A DNA stretch of 34,544 nt from an uncultured Granulosicoccaceae bacterium (GCA_938035125.1 CALHNS010000066.1:1-34544); one strand, 5' to 3'; positions 26,159 through 34,544 are shown, counted from the stretch's first letter. Numbers and translations are program-made. Notes: generated by a model from the sequence alone, not told the origin.

Positions 26159-26928
26159 TCGCTAGCCCACCCTTGAAGTATTTTTTCCATTGCCGCTACA
26201 TCATCAAGCCGATCAACACCGTGAGCGGTGGCTTCCTTCACCTCATCGACGTGAATTTTATAACCTGCATCGAGCACCCGAAGTTGTTCAAGCTGTTCTG
26301 ATGATTCTAAGTTCGATGATTTTAGATCGGCATAAAGATTAAGAAATTCAGCCCGGTAGGCGTACATACCGATATGAATACAGGCCTCACTCGGCACAGC
26401 CTCATTTTGTTGTTCTCGAACAAACGGTATCGCAGCACGACTAAAATACAACGCCATTCCAGAATGATCACGAACCACTTTTACACGATCTGGATTTTGC
26501 CAATCTTCATAACTTTGCACTGGAAAACATAAGGTTGCCATTGCAGCCTCTGGGTGCTGATTTAAATTAGCGGCTATTCGGTCTATGTGCTCACTGGGCA
26601 TACCAGGCTCATCGCCTTGCAATCCCACAACACGTGTATCACCTACCCAGTTTTTCACCTTAGCAACTTCTGCAATTCGATCGGTGCCGCTGGGGTGATC
26701 GGCTCGCGTCATAACCACATCCACATCAACGTTCATGCACACAGCGGCAATGCGCTCATCATCGGTTGCCACAACCACAGAAGCTGCGCCCGACGCATTA
26801 GCTCGCTCCACCACATGCAAAATCATGGGCTTACCCAGCAGTGGGTGCAGTGGTTTTCCTGGAAAACGCGTTGAGGCATAACGCGCTGGAATCACCACAT
26901 GAAAACCTGCGGATGCGTTCGTGCTCAT
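26155..26928 (-). CDS. kdsB: 3-deoxy-manno-octulosonate cytidylyltransferase
   Basis: Activates KDO as CMP-KDO for lipopolysaccharide inner-core synthesis, in the cytoplasm. It has 257 residues. The nucleotide-binding start VIPARYASTRFPGKPL is at about 10-25; VVATDDERI, MTRADHPSGTDRIAEV and LQGDEPGMPSEHIDR are the family's other conserved blocks. Overlaps of 4 nt on both sides (lpxK upstream, Nudix downstream) indicate translational coupling within the lipid A gene group. Confidence 0.97.
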   Translation of the reverse strand: MSTNASAGFHVVIPARYASTRFPGKPLHPLLGKPMILHVVERANASGAASVVVATDDERIAAVCMNVDVDVVMTRADHPSGTDRIAEVAKVKNWVGDTRVVGLQGDEPGMPSEHIDRIAANLNQHPEAAMATLCFPVQSYEDWQNPDRVKVVRDHSGMALYFSRAAIPFVREQQNEAVPSEACIHIGMYAYRAEFLNLYADLKSSNLESSEQLEQLRVLDAGYKIHVDEVKEATAHGVDRLDDVAAMEKILQGWASE

Positions 26929-28076
26929 CGGATACCTTGTTGGGTTTGTCGATAGGATGTATGTAATCGATCTTCAATATCGGCAACGGCATTTGATAAG
27001 ACAGGGCTTAATACCGCTTTAACGCACACTTCATATATAGGGGTAGCGTCTGAGTAAGCCTTCATCAATGGCTTTACTTTCACCGCATCCTTTGAAGTGA
27101 TAACAATCGGGTGCTCATCACTGAACTGTAAATCCGTTACCGACCAAACGTGATGATCGGGTTTAGGGTGTTCAATCACGTCCACACCGGCTCGCATCAA
27201 TTGCCGAAAGAAACGAGCGGGGTCACCAATCCCCGCCACGGCATGCACCTTACGCCCACTGAGTATACTCACAGGCAAGTGCTCTTCTTGTGCACAATTT
27301 ACCTTTTGCAAATAGGTTTGTATTAAGTGGAAGTCACCTGATGGAATGTCGGACGGTATCGTTTTTATGGCCGTGTTTGTTGCCGAATTGGTAGTCGTAT
27401 TGAAAGTCGTAATTTTTGCCGTATCAGTATCGGCTGGCGCGCTGTTGGCATTGGCAAAATCATCAGCAGGCGTTGAGGTTCGATGGTATGCAATGAGTGA
27501 TACCTTTTTCAACCGTGAAATCGGTTCACGCAGCGGCCCTGCAGGTAATAGCCAACCGTTACCAAAACCACGCGCCTCATCCACCACAACAATTTCTGCA
27601 TCGCGCGCCATCGCATAATGTTGCAAACCATCATCACTGAATACAATGTCAACGTTGTGTTGCTGCACGATGGCTTGAACTGCTGCTGCTCTGTCGGCAC
27701 AAACGCACACCGGCACACCTGTTGATTGCGCCAACATCACAGGCTCATCACCCACATCGGCAGGGTTTGATGTGGGCAAGACATGCTGAGGCGTTTTAAT
27801 GTTGTTACCACCATATCCTCTTGCCACAATGCCTGGCCGCCAGTCCATCTCTTGAAAGGTGTTAACAAGTGCAGCCGTTAACGGGGATTTACCCGTACCA
27901 CCCACGCTAATATTGCCCACCACAACCACAGGAACCAACGCTTTTTTTGTGCGTAAGAGGTTAAGTCGGTACAACAGCCTGCGCAAAACCACCAAAGCTT
28001 GCATCACTAACGAAACAGGCCACAGCAACAGGGCCAAAAACGTTCGCCGCTGCCAAGCTTGTTCAAGCTTACTCAT
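26925..28076 (-). CDS. lpxK: Tetraacyldisaccharide 4'-kinase, with a low-complexity insertion
   Basis: Phosphorylates the 4' position of the lipid A precursor at the inner membrane. One N-terminal hydrophobic helix (LALLLWPVSLVMQALVVL), then the P-loop GNISVGGTGKSPLTAAL at about 54-70 and the DDGLQHYAMARDAEIVVVD block near 148-166. The C-terminal AGIGDPARFFRQL and VITSKDAVKVKPL are typical. The protein has 383 residues against about 330 usually. The excess is an insertion at about 200-247 rich in Thr, Ala, Asn and Asp, placed after LREPISRLKKV. It overlaps msbA and kdsB by 4 nt each. Confidence 0.96.
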   Translation of the reverse strand: MSKLEQAWQRRTFLALLLWPVSLVMQALVVLRRLLYRLNLLRTKKALVPVVVVGNISVGGTGKSPLTAALVNTFQEMDWRPGIVARGYGGNNIKTPQHVLPTSNPADVGDEPVMLAQSTGVPVCVCADRAAAVQAIVQQHNVDIVFSDDGLQHYAMARDAEIVVVDEARGFGNGWLLPAGPLREPISRLKKVSLIAYHRTSTPADDFANANSAPADTDTAKITTFNTTTNSATNTAIKTIPSDIPSGDFHLIQTYLQKVNCAQEEHLPVSILSGRKVHAVAGIGDPARFFRQLMRAGVDVIEHPKPDHHVWSVTDLQFSDEHPIVITSKDAVKVKPLMKAYSDATPIYEVCVKAVLSPVLSNAVADIEDRLHTSYRQTQQGIR

Positions 28077-29815
28077 GAAAACTGCAGTTGATGCAACTTG
28101 CTGTAATGAGCGTTTTTAGCTATTAACTCACTGTGCGAGCCCTGCTCAACCACTTTCCCTTCTTTCATCACGATGATGCGATCAGCGTTTTCTATTGTGG
28201 ATAAACGATGCGCCACCACTAGAGTGGTTCGACCTTGCATCAATGTATCCAAACCTTGCTGCACTTTGCGCTCAGATTCATTATCAAGTGCTGATGTGGC
28301 TTCATCCAAAATCAGAATGGGAGCGTTTTTTAACAGTGCGCGCGCAATGGCCACCCGTTGGCGCTGCCCACCAGAGAGCATGATGCCGTTTTCGCCAACC
28401 AACGTTTCATAGCCCTTGTCTAGCCCTAATATAAAATCATGTGCATGGGCTGCAACACAAGCCGCTTCTACCGTTTCTTGGCTTACTGAATCGCCCGTAC
28501 CGTAGGCGATGTTATTCATGATGGTGTCGTTAAATAAAACCACATCTTGGCTTACGTAAGAGATGGTGTCTCTTAAAGACGCTAAGGTATAATCTTGAAT
28601 GGGTGTGCCGTTTATGCTGATGCTACCGCTGTCAAATTCATACATGCGAGGCAATAAACTGATTAGCGATGTTTTTCCGCTGCCCGATTCACCCACTAAG
28701 GCAATGGTTTCACCTGAACGGATGCTAATTGATACCCCGTTTAACACGGCCGGTTTATCTGGCCGGTACGCCATGGTAACGCCCTGATATTCAATGGAAC
28801 TAACCGGGTGAGTTATAACTTCGGTGCCTGTATCGATTTCAGATTCTAAATCTAATGTGGAAAATAGGCTTTCACCGGCTGCAATGCCTTGCTGAATTTG
28901 GCTATTCAACGTTGTTAGCCGTCGCATGGGGGCGAACAATAACAACATAGCCCCGATGAACGACATAAATTGCCCAGGGCTTAAACTGTCGTCACCCAAC
29001 ATAGGCCCAGACGCCACATACACAATAATGGCTAATGCGATAGCCACCAATAGTTGAATGAGTGGTACGTTCAATGCGCGAATTTTTGTTTCACGCATAT
29101 TGAAACGTCGATTCGATTCGTTCACCAATTCAAAGCGTTCTATCTCGTTGTCTTGGCCACCAAATATTTTCACCACGCGACTGCCATCAATGGCTTCTTG
29201 AATAACGTGGCTGACATCACCCATCGAATTTTGTATGTTTCGGCTCGCTTTGCGAAACTGCTTACTCACGCGCCCTACAATCAAACCGATGATGGGGCCG
29301 ATGATTAAAAAACATAAGGACAGCTGCCAGCTGTGCCAGAACATTAATGCCAATAGCCCAATGGACGTTAAGGTGTCACGCACAAATACCGTCAGTGACG
29401 TACTTGCCGCGTTAGCCACTTTCTGAGAATTGAAAGTGATGCGAGAAATCAGTTCCCCTGAACTGGCTTCATCATAAAAAGAGGTGGGAAGCGTTAAGTA
29501 TTTATTGAACACTTCCGAGCGAAGCTGTTTGATCACAGCCCACCCTACCCAAGCCATGTAATAGGTTGATGCATAACCAGCGGCCCCTCGCACGATAAAC
29601 AATACGATGATGGCAACGGGCACAAACCATACGGCTGTTTGGTCTTTCTGGGCAAACCCACCGTCTAACATCGGTTGCAATAATGCGGCAAAAGCGGTGT
29701 CGGTTAATGCAAAACCCACCATGCCTAAAACGGCGTAACCAAAGCGCACCCAATGGGGGCGCACGTAGGCTAACAACCGGCGATAGGTATCACTCGCGCG
29801 TGGCGCTGTTGTCAC
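28073..29815 (-). CDS. msbA: Lipid A export ABC transporter, permease/ATPase (MsbA)
   Basis: A homodimeric exporter that flips lipid A-core to the outer leaflet of the inner membrane. It has 580 residues (E. coli 582). Six membrane segments occupy about 15-315, followed by the ATPase domain: Walker A GESGSGKTSL near 375, LSGGQRQRVAIARAL, Walker B ILILDEATSALD and the switch histidine in VVAHRLSTI. The segment SFYDEASSGELISRITFNS is typical of MsbA. Adjacent lpxK and the exbBD pair upstream support this name over other exporters of the same fold. Confidence 0.96.
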   Translation of the reverse strand: MTTAPRASDTYRRLLAYVRPHWVRFGYAVLGMVGFALTDTAFAALLQPMLDGGFAQKDQTAVWFVPVAIIVLFIVRGAAGYASTYYMAWVGWAVIKQLRSEVFNKYLTLPTSFYDEASSGELISRITFNSQKVANAASTSLTVFVRDTLTSIGLLALMFWHSWQLSLCFLIIGPIIGLIVGRVSKQFRKASRNIQNSMGDVSHVIQEAIDGSRVVKIFGGQDNEIERFELVNESNRRFNMRETKIRALNVPLIQLLVAIALAIIVYVASGPMLGDDSLSPGQFMSFIGAMLLLFAPMRRLTTLNSQIQQGIAAGESLFSTLDLESEIDTGTEVITHPVSSIEYQGVTMAYRPDKPAVLNGVSISIRSGETIALVGESGSGKTSLISLLPRMYEFDSGSISINGTPIQDYTLASLRDTISYVSQDVVLFNDTIMNNIAYGTGDSVSQETVEAACVAAHAHDFILGLDKGYETLVGENGIMLSGGQRQRVAIARALLKNAPILILDEATSALDNESERKVQQGLDTLMQGRTTLVVAHRLSTIENADRIIVMKEGKVVEQGSHSELIAKNAHYSKLHQLQFS

Positions 29816-29820
29816 AAGCG

Positions 29821-30234
29821 TTAGGGGCTGTGAGAGGTGGCAATGGACATGCGCGATAAACCTAATTGCGCAGCCGCATCCATAGCCGTAACAACGGCCT
29901 GATGAGGCGTTTGCGCATCCGCACGTATGGTAATGGGAATATCACGTTGACCACCGGTTAAATCGAAAAGAGCCTGACGTAAGGTTTCTATATCGGTGTT
30001 AACCAATTCGGTATCGTTTATAAAAAACTTACCCGCTGCATTCACCACCACCTCATAACGCTCAGGCGGTGACTCCACTGGGTCTTCAGCGGCTTTGGGC
30101 AATTGCAAAGAAATTTCAGATTCTTTTTGAAACGTGGTGGACACCATAAAGAATATGAGCAGCAAGAACACAACGTCGATCAACGGCGTTAAGTTCAGCT
30201 CTAATTCTTCACGAGCTCGCCTGCGAAACTTCAT
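29821..30234 (-). CDS. exbD: ExbD/TolR-family energy transducer
   Basis: A 137-residue inner-membrane protein: short basic cytoplasmic start (MKFRRRAREE), a single membrane helix LTPLIDVVFLLLIFFMVSTTF with the essential aspartate D20, then a periplasmic domain. With ExbB it forms a proton-driven motor that energises outer-membrane transport or another envelope process. Its place between exbB (4-nt overlap) and msbA (5-nt gap) recurs in pseudomonad-like genomes; there is no TonB here. It could power something linked to LPS export, but this is inference. Confidence 0.92.
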   Translation of the reverse strand: MKFRRRAREELELNLTPLIDVVFLLLIFFMVSTTFQKESEISLQLPKAAEDPVESPPERYEVVVNAAGKFFINDTELVNTDIETLRQALFDLTGGQRDIPITIRADAQTPHQAVVTAMDAAAQLGLSRMSIATSHSP

Positions 30235-30860
30235 GCCGCAGCCTTCCCCGGACGCGCCTGACGTTTTTGCAACACATCCACAAGCTTCAACGATTCTTTT
30301 TCCATCCCCACCACTAGGCCATCGACCTTGCCACGGAAATAGCGATAAAAAATCAGCGCAGGTATCGCAATCATCAAACCACTGGCGGTGGTAATTAGCG
30401 CTTGCGAAATACCGCCTGCCAGCTGGGCTGGATTACCCACACCCACGGTTGTAATGTTGGTAAACACTTTTATCATGCCCACAACCGTTCCCAGCAGCCC
30501 CAATAAAGGCGTGATGGCGGCAATGGTGCCCAAAGCGTTTAAATATCGTTCCAGTTCATGAGCAACCTGCCCGCCCACCTCTTCGATGGCCTCCTTCATC
30601 GCGTCGCGGTTTTTGTGCCGGTTTAATAACCCAGCCGCAATAACTCGCCCTAAAGGTGAGGCTTGTTGGTACTCACGAACCTTCTCTTCAGTGAGTTGTT
30701 TCGTACTGGCAAGGCGCCAAACGTCGGCCACCAAATTCGCTGGCAGCACTTTGTTCTCGCGCAAGGTAAGAAAACGCTCGACGATGATCGCCAATGCAAT
30801 GATTGAACAAACGATAATTGGCAGCATCAGTAAGCCGCCTGCAGTCACAATTTGCCACAC
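30231..30860 (-). CDS. exbB: MotA/TolQ/ExbB-family proton channel protein
   Basis: The polytopic partner of ExbD, 209 residues. Membrane segment 1 is LLMLPIIVCSIIALAIIVERFL. A cytoplasmic loop follows, with KNRDAMKEAIEEVGGQVAHELERYL. The conserved pair of helices comes next (LGTIAAITPLLGLLGTVVGMIKVF and GGISQALITTASGLMIAIPALIFYRYF), including the channel-lining threonines. The start is GTG 30860 with AAGGG upstream. It lies 43 nt after the comEC stop and overlaps exbD by 4 nt. Confidence 0.93.
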   Translation of the reverse strand: MWQIVTAGGLLMLPIIVCSIIALAIIVERFLTLRENKVLPANLVADVWRLASTKQLTEEKVREYQQASPLGRVIAAGLLNRHKNRDAMKEAIEEVGGQVAHELERYLNALGTIAAITPLLGLLGTVVGMIKVFTNITTVGVGNPAQLAGGISQALITTASGLMIAIPALIFYRYFRGKVDGLVVGMEKESLKLVDVLQKRQARPGKAAA

Positions 30861-30903
30861 AGTGATTTGACCCTTATTCGAGTGGTAGCGTATTCCATAC
30901 TCA

Positions 30904-33360
30904 TCATCTGGGCGAGTGCCACAGCCGACGATGTTTGACCCAATAGCGAACAGGCGGCCCCTTTAGCCCCGACGGCCCCAGCCGAAACTGTAAAGCACCG
31001 TCGCGACCCGTAACATAAGGCTCGCCGCTCTCTATCTTATAGCGCATTAATACGGTGTCGTGAGGAAAACCTAAGCGGTTATTGTGTCCTGCTGGAAACA
31101 CAACGTGCTCAGGTTGCAATGCCGCCACAAATCCAGCGGTTGAGGAGGTATTACTGCCGTGATGTGGTGCGATCAATACGGTTAAGCGTTCTTGCAATGC
31201 TAAACCCCGATTCAATGGGGGTTCCCCACCCGCATGTGTGTAATTTTTACCCACATCGATATGAAAACCCATTGCATCCGAGCTGGGTCTTAATCTAGAC
31301 AAGAGCCTAGCTTCACCGCGGCGCTCAATATCTCCAGGAAACAATACCGTAGAATGCCCCAGTTGTACCAATAACACGCACGAGCCGTCGTTATCATCCA
31401 CGTCTCGACCGATCAATGCCACGTCAACATCTCGAGGCGACGGATAAATGAACGAAAATTCAACACCATCTAGCGTCCAATGATCACCAGCTTGGCAGCG
31501 CGCAACGTTCACATTGGCGTTTAACGTGGTAACCCCACCTAACCAAAAGGTTGCCTTTGGAAAGAGCTCTGCAATTTCCTGAACCCCAGCGGCATGATCT
31601 GAATCGCTGTGGCTAACAATGACATGATCGAGCCGGTTTCGTCCAAGCCGCTTCAATGCCGGCAACACCGTGGCTTGCCAATGCGTTTTGCCCGAGCCTA
31701 AAGCACCTCCGGTATCCACCAACACCGCATGGTGTTCTGTTAACACCAAGCTGGCATGACCTTGACCCACATCCAGCACATGCAACTCCATATCGTTAAC
31801 GGAGCGTGCGCCTACACTCCACACCACCATGGGCAAACACAATGGCACCGCGAACCGGCGTATCGAAATAGCTTTTGGTGCGCAAAGACTCAAAAAACCG
31901 ATAAGAGCGGGTATGAGGACAAAGAGCGACGGCACGGTGATGGGAACATCTGAATAAGGCAGCGCCGCACACCACCTTAGCCACCACTCAAGCGCATCGA
32001 TGGCCCAATTCACTACACGTAAACACACCATGGCAGCACTCGGCCAAACAGCGACTAACATCACCACCGCAAGACTTAAGGGCACCACCACGAAAGACAC
32101 CCAAGGTACCGCTAGCAAATTGGCAACCGGTGCAATCAAAGAGCCTTGCGAGAAAAACCAACCGCTGATTGGCAATACACAAAGCCCCAGTGCGGCATGG
32201 GTGCGCCAAATGCTAGGAATTGAAAATTTAGCGGCCGTTTTACTTGGCCGATGCAACAACACAATTAAGGCAACCGTACCGAACGACAACCAAACCCCGG
32301 CCGATAACAATCGAACCACATCACTAAGAACAACCGCTGCCAATGTGAATGTAAAAGGAACCCAGGAGGATAATGATCGACGTTGCCAAATGACGAACAA
32401 TCCCACCGCGCACATACCTACCGCGCGCAGCGTTGGCGGACTTAACCCCGCTAACACCGCATAAAATGCGGCCACTAATAAGGATAAGACACCCGCAAAT
32501 GCGGTGCGAGAAATCGGCATAGCGGCATGCGTTAACGCAAAGCCCCAACACCATTTAAACCCTAAAAAGGCCGCTGCTGACACAAGCCCAATGTGTAATC
32601 CTGAAATGGCCAGTAAGTGCGCGGTGCCAGTATCAATCAGCAGTTGGCGAAAATCTTCATCAACCCCTTGCCGAAAGCCCATCGTTAACGCCACCACAAC
32701 CGAATCATTCGCATCATCGGTTAACAACGCGCGAACACGATCGGCAAGACCCGCCCGCCATGCATTAACCGAACGTATCCCGCCTGCTTTTAACAATAAA
32801 GGCGCAGGATCATGACGCACATAAGCCGCACCATTAACGTGTGTGCGTAAGTACCACGCAGACACATCAAACCCGCCCGGATTACCAGTGCCCTGTAAAC
32901 CACGAAGCCGCAAGGTAAATTCCCATTCGTCATCAACGGCAACATCAATGGGTGTTAACTCATCATCTTTTGCCACCCCATACCAAGCAATGCGCCAACG
33001 TTTTGCCCGAACGTGTTCCGGTGCTTGCAGAGTTTTAGCAATAAACACCTGCCGTTGAGGACGCTCATCGGTGACCGATTCGATGCGCACCCGAACGCGT
33101 ACATCCTCACCGCTAAGCCCTTCGGGCACCCGATCATTTAACGCAGCATGGATCTGATGAACACTTACCAACATTCCTGTTAATAACGCGACACCGCCCC
33201 AAACAATTTTCGCAGGCAGCTGATCCTTAAACGCGAATAACATCACAGCTGTGCTTACGCACAACAGCATCAACCAAACTGCAGGCAATGGCCAGCCAGG
33301 TAGCAGTAGAACTGCGCCTGCGCCTATCACCATGAGGCAGGCGATGGCTACCGAGTTCAC
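30904..33360 (-). CDS. comEC: DNA internalisation-related competence protein ComEC/Rec2
   Basis: The inner-membrane channel that passes single-stranded DNA into the cytoplasm during natural transformation. It has 818 residues. N-terminal hydrophobic segments lead to a soluble OB-like DUF4131 region (about 70-180). The competence domain of many helices starts at LLAISGLHIGLVSAAAFLG and contains AGLSPPTLRAVGM. A C-terminal metallo-beta-lactamase domain begins at HVLDVGQGHASLVLTEHHAVLVDTGG, with the metal motif HSDSDHAAG near residue 585 and APHHGSNTSS later. The start is GTG 33360; the in-frame ATG at 33333 is an alternative, and neither has a clear ribosome-binding site. ComEC alone does not prove competence. 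Confidence 0.95.
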   Translation of the reverse strand: MNSVAIACLMVIGAGAVLLLPGWPLPAVWLMLLCVSTAVMLFAFKDQLPAKIVWGGVALLTGMLVSVHQIHAALNDRVPEGLSGEDVRVRVRIESVTDERPQRQVFIAKTLQAPEHVRAKRWRIAWYGVAKDDELTPIDVAVDDEWEFTLRLRGLQGTGNPGGFDVSAWYLRTHVNGAAYVRHDPAPLLLKAGGIRSVNAWRAGLADRVRALLTDDANDSVVVALTMGFRQGVDEDFRQLLIDTGTAHLLAISGLHIGLVSAAAFLGFKWCWGFALTHAAMPISRTAFAGVLSLLVAAFYAVLAGLSPPTLRAVGMCAVGLFVIWQRRSLSSWVPFTFTLAAVVLSDVVRLLSAGVWLSFGTVALIVLLHRPSKTAAKFSIPSIWRTHAALGLCVLPISGWFFSQGSLIAPVANLLAVPWVSFVVVPLSLAVVMLVAVWPSAAMVCLRVVNWAIDALEWWLRWCAALPYSDVPITVPSLFVLIPALIGFLSLCAPKAISIRRFAVPLCLPMVVWSVGARSVNDMELHVLDVGQGHASLVLTEHHAVLVDTGGALGSGKTHWQATVLPALKRLGRNRLDHVIVSHSDSDHAAGVQEIAELFPKATFWLGGVTTLNANVNVARCQAGDHWTLDGVEFSFIYPSPRDVDVALIGRDVDDNDGSCVLLVQLGHSTVLFPGDIERRGEARLLSRLRPSSDAMGFHIDVGKNYTHAGGEPPLNRGLALQERLTVLIAPHHGSNTSSTAGFVAALQPEHVVFPAGHNNRLGFPHDTVLMRYKIESGEPYVTGRDGALQFRLGPSGLKGPPVRYWVKHRRLWHSPR

Positions 33361-33380
33361 AAAGTTCGCCGATAGATTCT

Positions 33381-33875
33381 ATGCGCGCGAAAATAGAATT
33401 CTGCCACCTTAATTCGGCTGTAGCGTCCGCCGATAGCAATCTTGTGAAGAGAATATATCGCCAATTGATCAACAAGATCCCTCGCCCTTGGTTGGCGACA
33501 GATCGCCACTCCCTGGCAGGTGGTGTTGCTGTGGGGTTGTTTGTTAGTTTGTTGCCATTGCCGCTTCAAACGGTGTTGGCAGGCGGCTTTGCCGCTTTGT
33601 TGCGCGTCCATGTGCCCTCTTCGATGGTCATGGTGTGGTTCACCAATCCGTTGACCGTTGTACCGCTACTGTATGCAGGTTGGATGGTCGGGTCAACCAT
33701 TGTTCCCACCACGCCCGATTTACACAATGTAAGCTTCTCGTGGACAGGCATTCTTACCGCTACCACACAAGGGTGGCCAGTGCTGTTCGTTGGTTGCTTA
33801 ACGCTCGCTGTGGTCACAGCCGCCATCGGATATTTCAGCGTATTGCACGCGCTGGATGATGAGGCGTGCAGCTAA
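33381..33875 (+). CDS. DUF2062 membrane protein
   Basis: A 164-residue inner-membrane protein of the DUF2062 family, whose function is unknown. The family pattern SLAGGVAVGLFVSLLPLPLQTVLAGGFAALLRVHVP is followed by SSMVMVWFTNPLTVVPLLYAGW. A last helix (VLFVGCLTLAVVTAAIGYFSVLHAL) completes three or four membrane segments. The start is ATG 33381, only 20 bp from the divergent comEC start; a GTG near 33447 would remove a nonconserved N-terminus. In related genomes this family also sits next to comEC. Confidence 0.87.
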   Translation: MRAKIEFCHLNSAVASADSNLVKRIYRQLINKIPRPWLATDRHSLAGGVAVGLFVSLLPLPLQTVLAGGFAALLRVHVPSSMVMVWFTNPLTVVPLLYAGWMVGSTIVPTTPDLHNVSFSWTGILTATTQGWPVLFVGCLTLAVVTAAIGYFSVLHALDDEACS

Positions 33876-33886
33876 GCTTTACACAG

Positions 33887-33930
33887 CGCGTAAGCCTTAG
33901 GCTTCACATTTACGCGTATGCCTTAGGCAT
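33887..33930. repeat. Paired palindromes between DUF2062 gene and lolD
   Basis: CGCGTAAGCCTTAGGC (33887-33902) and CGCGTATGCCTTAGGC (33913-33928) differ by one base. Each contains a 13-bp palindrome (AAGCCTTAGGCTT at 33892-33904, ATGCCTTAGGCAT at 33918-33930), and GCGTAA/TTACGC (33888-33893, 33910-33915) encloses the first. The second ends in the lolD stop codon. No T-run follows on either strand, so this may be a weak bidirectional termination or mRNA-end structure. Confidence 0.7.
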
Positions 33931-34544
33931 TAAACTGTCGCTTCAACCTGATGCAAAGCGCCACCACTTAGCTTATAAATTCTGTCCATACGGGCGGCAA
34001 GTTTTGGATCGTGGGTGACAATTAAAAAGCTTGTTCCCAGTTCACGGTTCAGTTCTAACATCAGTTCATACACTTTCGATGCGGTTTCTTCATCTAAGTT
34101 ACCGGTGGGTTCATCCGCTAACACCACATCGGGTGAATTCACCAGCGCACGAGCAATAGCGGCACGCTGGCGCTCACCACCAGATAGCTCGTTCGGCTTA
34201 TGCCCTAAGCGTTCGCCCAAACCCACCCGAGTTAATAGTTCTTCTGCCTTTGCAATGGCATCGTTGGGTTTGGCTCCACCAATTAACAAGGGCATAGCAA
34301 CGTTTTCGGTGGCGCTAAATTCTGGTAACAAGTGGTGAAATTGATACACAAACCCCACGTGTTTGTTACGTAACCGTCCGCGCGCAGCTTGTGATAATCC
34401 CAACACCGATTGACCGGCTAATTCCACCGTACCCTCATTCGGCGTATCTAATCCGCCCAGCACATGCAGCAAGGTACTTTTTCCACTGCCCGAGCTACCG
34501 ATAATGGCCACCCGTTCACCGCGACGAATGTCGATAGACACATC
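33930..34544 (-). CDS. lolD: Lipoprotein-releasing ABC transporter ATPase LolD, 5' end outside the window
   Basis: The ATPase of LolCDE, which detaches outer-membrane lipoproteins from the inner membrane and passes them to LolA. About 204 residues are visible and the frame is still open at the window edge. The first visible residues ([14 protein letters not shown]) correspond to about residue 30 of a full protein. Walker [10 protein letters not shown], the LolD-typical [22 protein letters not shown], signature [15 protein letters not shown] and Walker [14 protein letters not shown] are all present. The GTG at 34541 is an internal valine codon, not a start. lolC would be expected just upstream, beyond the window. 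Confidence 0.95.
   Translation of the reverse strand, partial: DVSIDIRRGERVAIIGSSGSGKSTLLHVLGGLDTPNEGTVELAGQSVLGLSQAARGRLRNKHVGFVYQFHHLLPEFSATENVAMPLLIGGAKPNDAIAKAEELLTRVGLGERLGHKPNELSGGERQRAAIARALVNSPDVVLADEPTGNLDEETASKVYELMLELNRELGTSFLIVTHDPKLAARMDRIYKLSGGALHQVEATV

Noticed and set aside
32000..32464. 154-codon open frame opposite comEC
   Set aside because: It is antisense to a clearly recognised domain of comEC, has skewed Thr/Ala/Asn composition and no recognisable start context.
34539..34541. GTG as the start of lolD
   Set aside because: The residues before the P-loop are still family-typical and the frame stays open to the edge, so this is an internal valine of a truncated gene.

Overview
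The window is a gene-dense stretch of a gammaproteobacterial chromosome, with base composition near 50% G+C by eye. The strongest evidence is the block thrS-infC-rpmI-rplT-pheS-pheT-ihfA-merR-tRNA-Pro, an order I know from Pseudomonas-like gammaproteobacteria. A complete lipid A/KDO gene set (msbA, lpxK, kdsB, lolD), a RoxA-type ribosomal oxygenase and a TAXI-type TRAP transporter also fit a free-living, probably aquatic, Gram-negative. I cannot name the genus. There are no insertion sequences, phage genes or CRISPR arrays.

Layout: (1) 1-5609, plus strand: cobalamin assembly and uptake (end of cobT, then cobS, cobC, cobU, btuC, btuD, btuF), with a cytoplasmic metallophosphoesterase translationally coupled to btuF. 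(2) 5610-8731: a lone alkaline-phosphatase-fold protein (plus) converging on an unrecognised 436-residue protein with a Gln/Ala-rich tail (minus), with a shared hairpin between them. (3) 8916-16614, minus strand: the translation block thrS to tRNA-Pro. Its start codons are unusual (ATT for infC, GTG for rpmI) and it carries three candidate RNA control regions: two tRNA-Thr anticodon-arm look-alikes before thrS, a folded leader with a 9-bp long-range helix over the rpmI start, and a strong terminator between rplT and pheS. (4) 16819-19898, plus strand: promoter, tRNA-Val, purB, roxA and a small lipoprotein. (5) 20056-23238, plus strand: a TAXI TRAP transporter, binding protein and fused permease, separated by a strong terminator. 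(6) 23315-33360, minus strand: an apparent nine-gene operon comEC-exbB-exbD-msbA-lpxK-kdsB-nudix-kbl-tdh, mostly joined by 4-nt overlaps. (7) 33381-34544: a DUF2062 membrane protein (plus) converging on lolD, which runs off the end.

How the genes work together: region 1 salvages and finishes cobalamin, since CobU and CobS join cobinamide to the lower ligand supplied by CobT, CobC removes the phosphate and BtuCDF imports corrinoid. Region 3 couples aminoacyl-tRNA, initiation factor and ribosomal protein supply, with feedback at RNA level. Region 6 makes CMP-KDO, phosphorylates lipid A and flips it, and the same transcript ends with the two enzymes that turn threonine into glycine and acetyl-CoA.

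No clearly new multi-gene system is visible. The items most worth following are the thrS and rpmI leaders (new-looking sequence instances of control principles known in E. coli), a threonine dehydrogenase lacking all four structural-zinc cysteines, a phosphatase-fold protein with a degraded metal site, and the unrecognised 436-residue protein.
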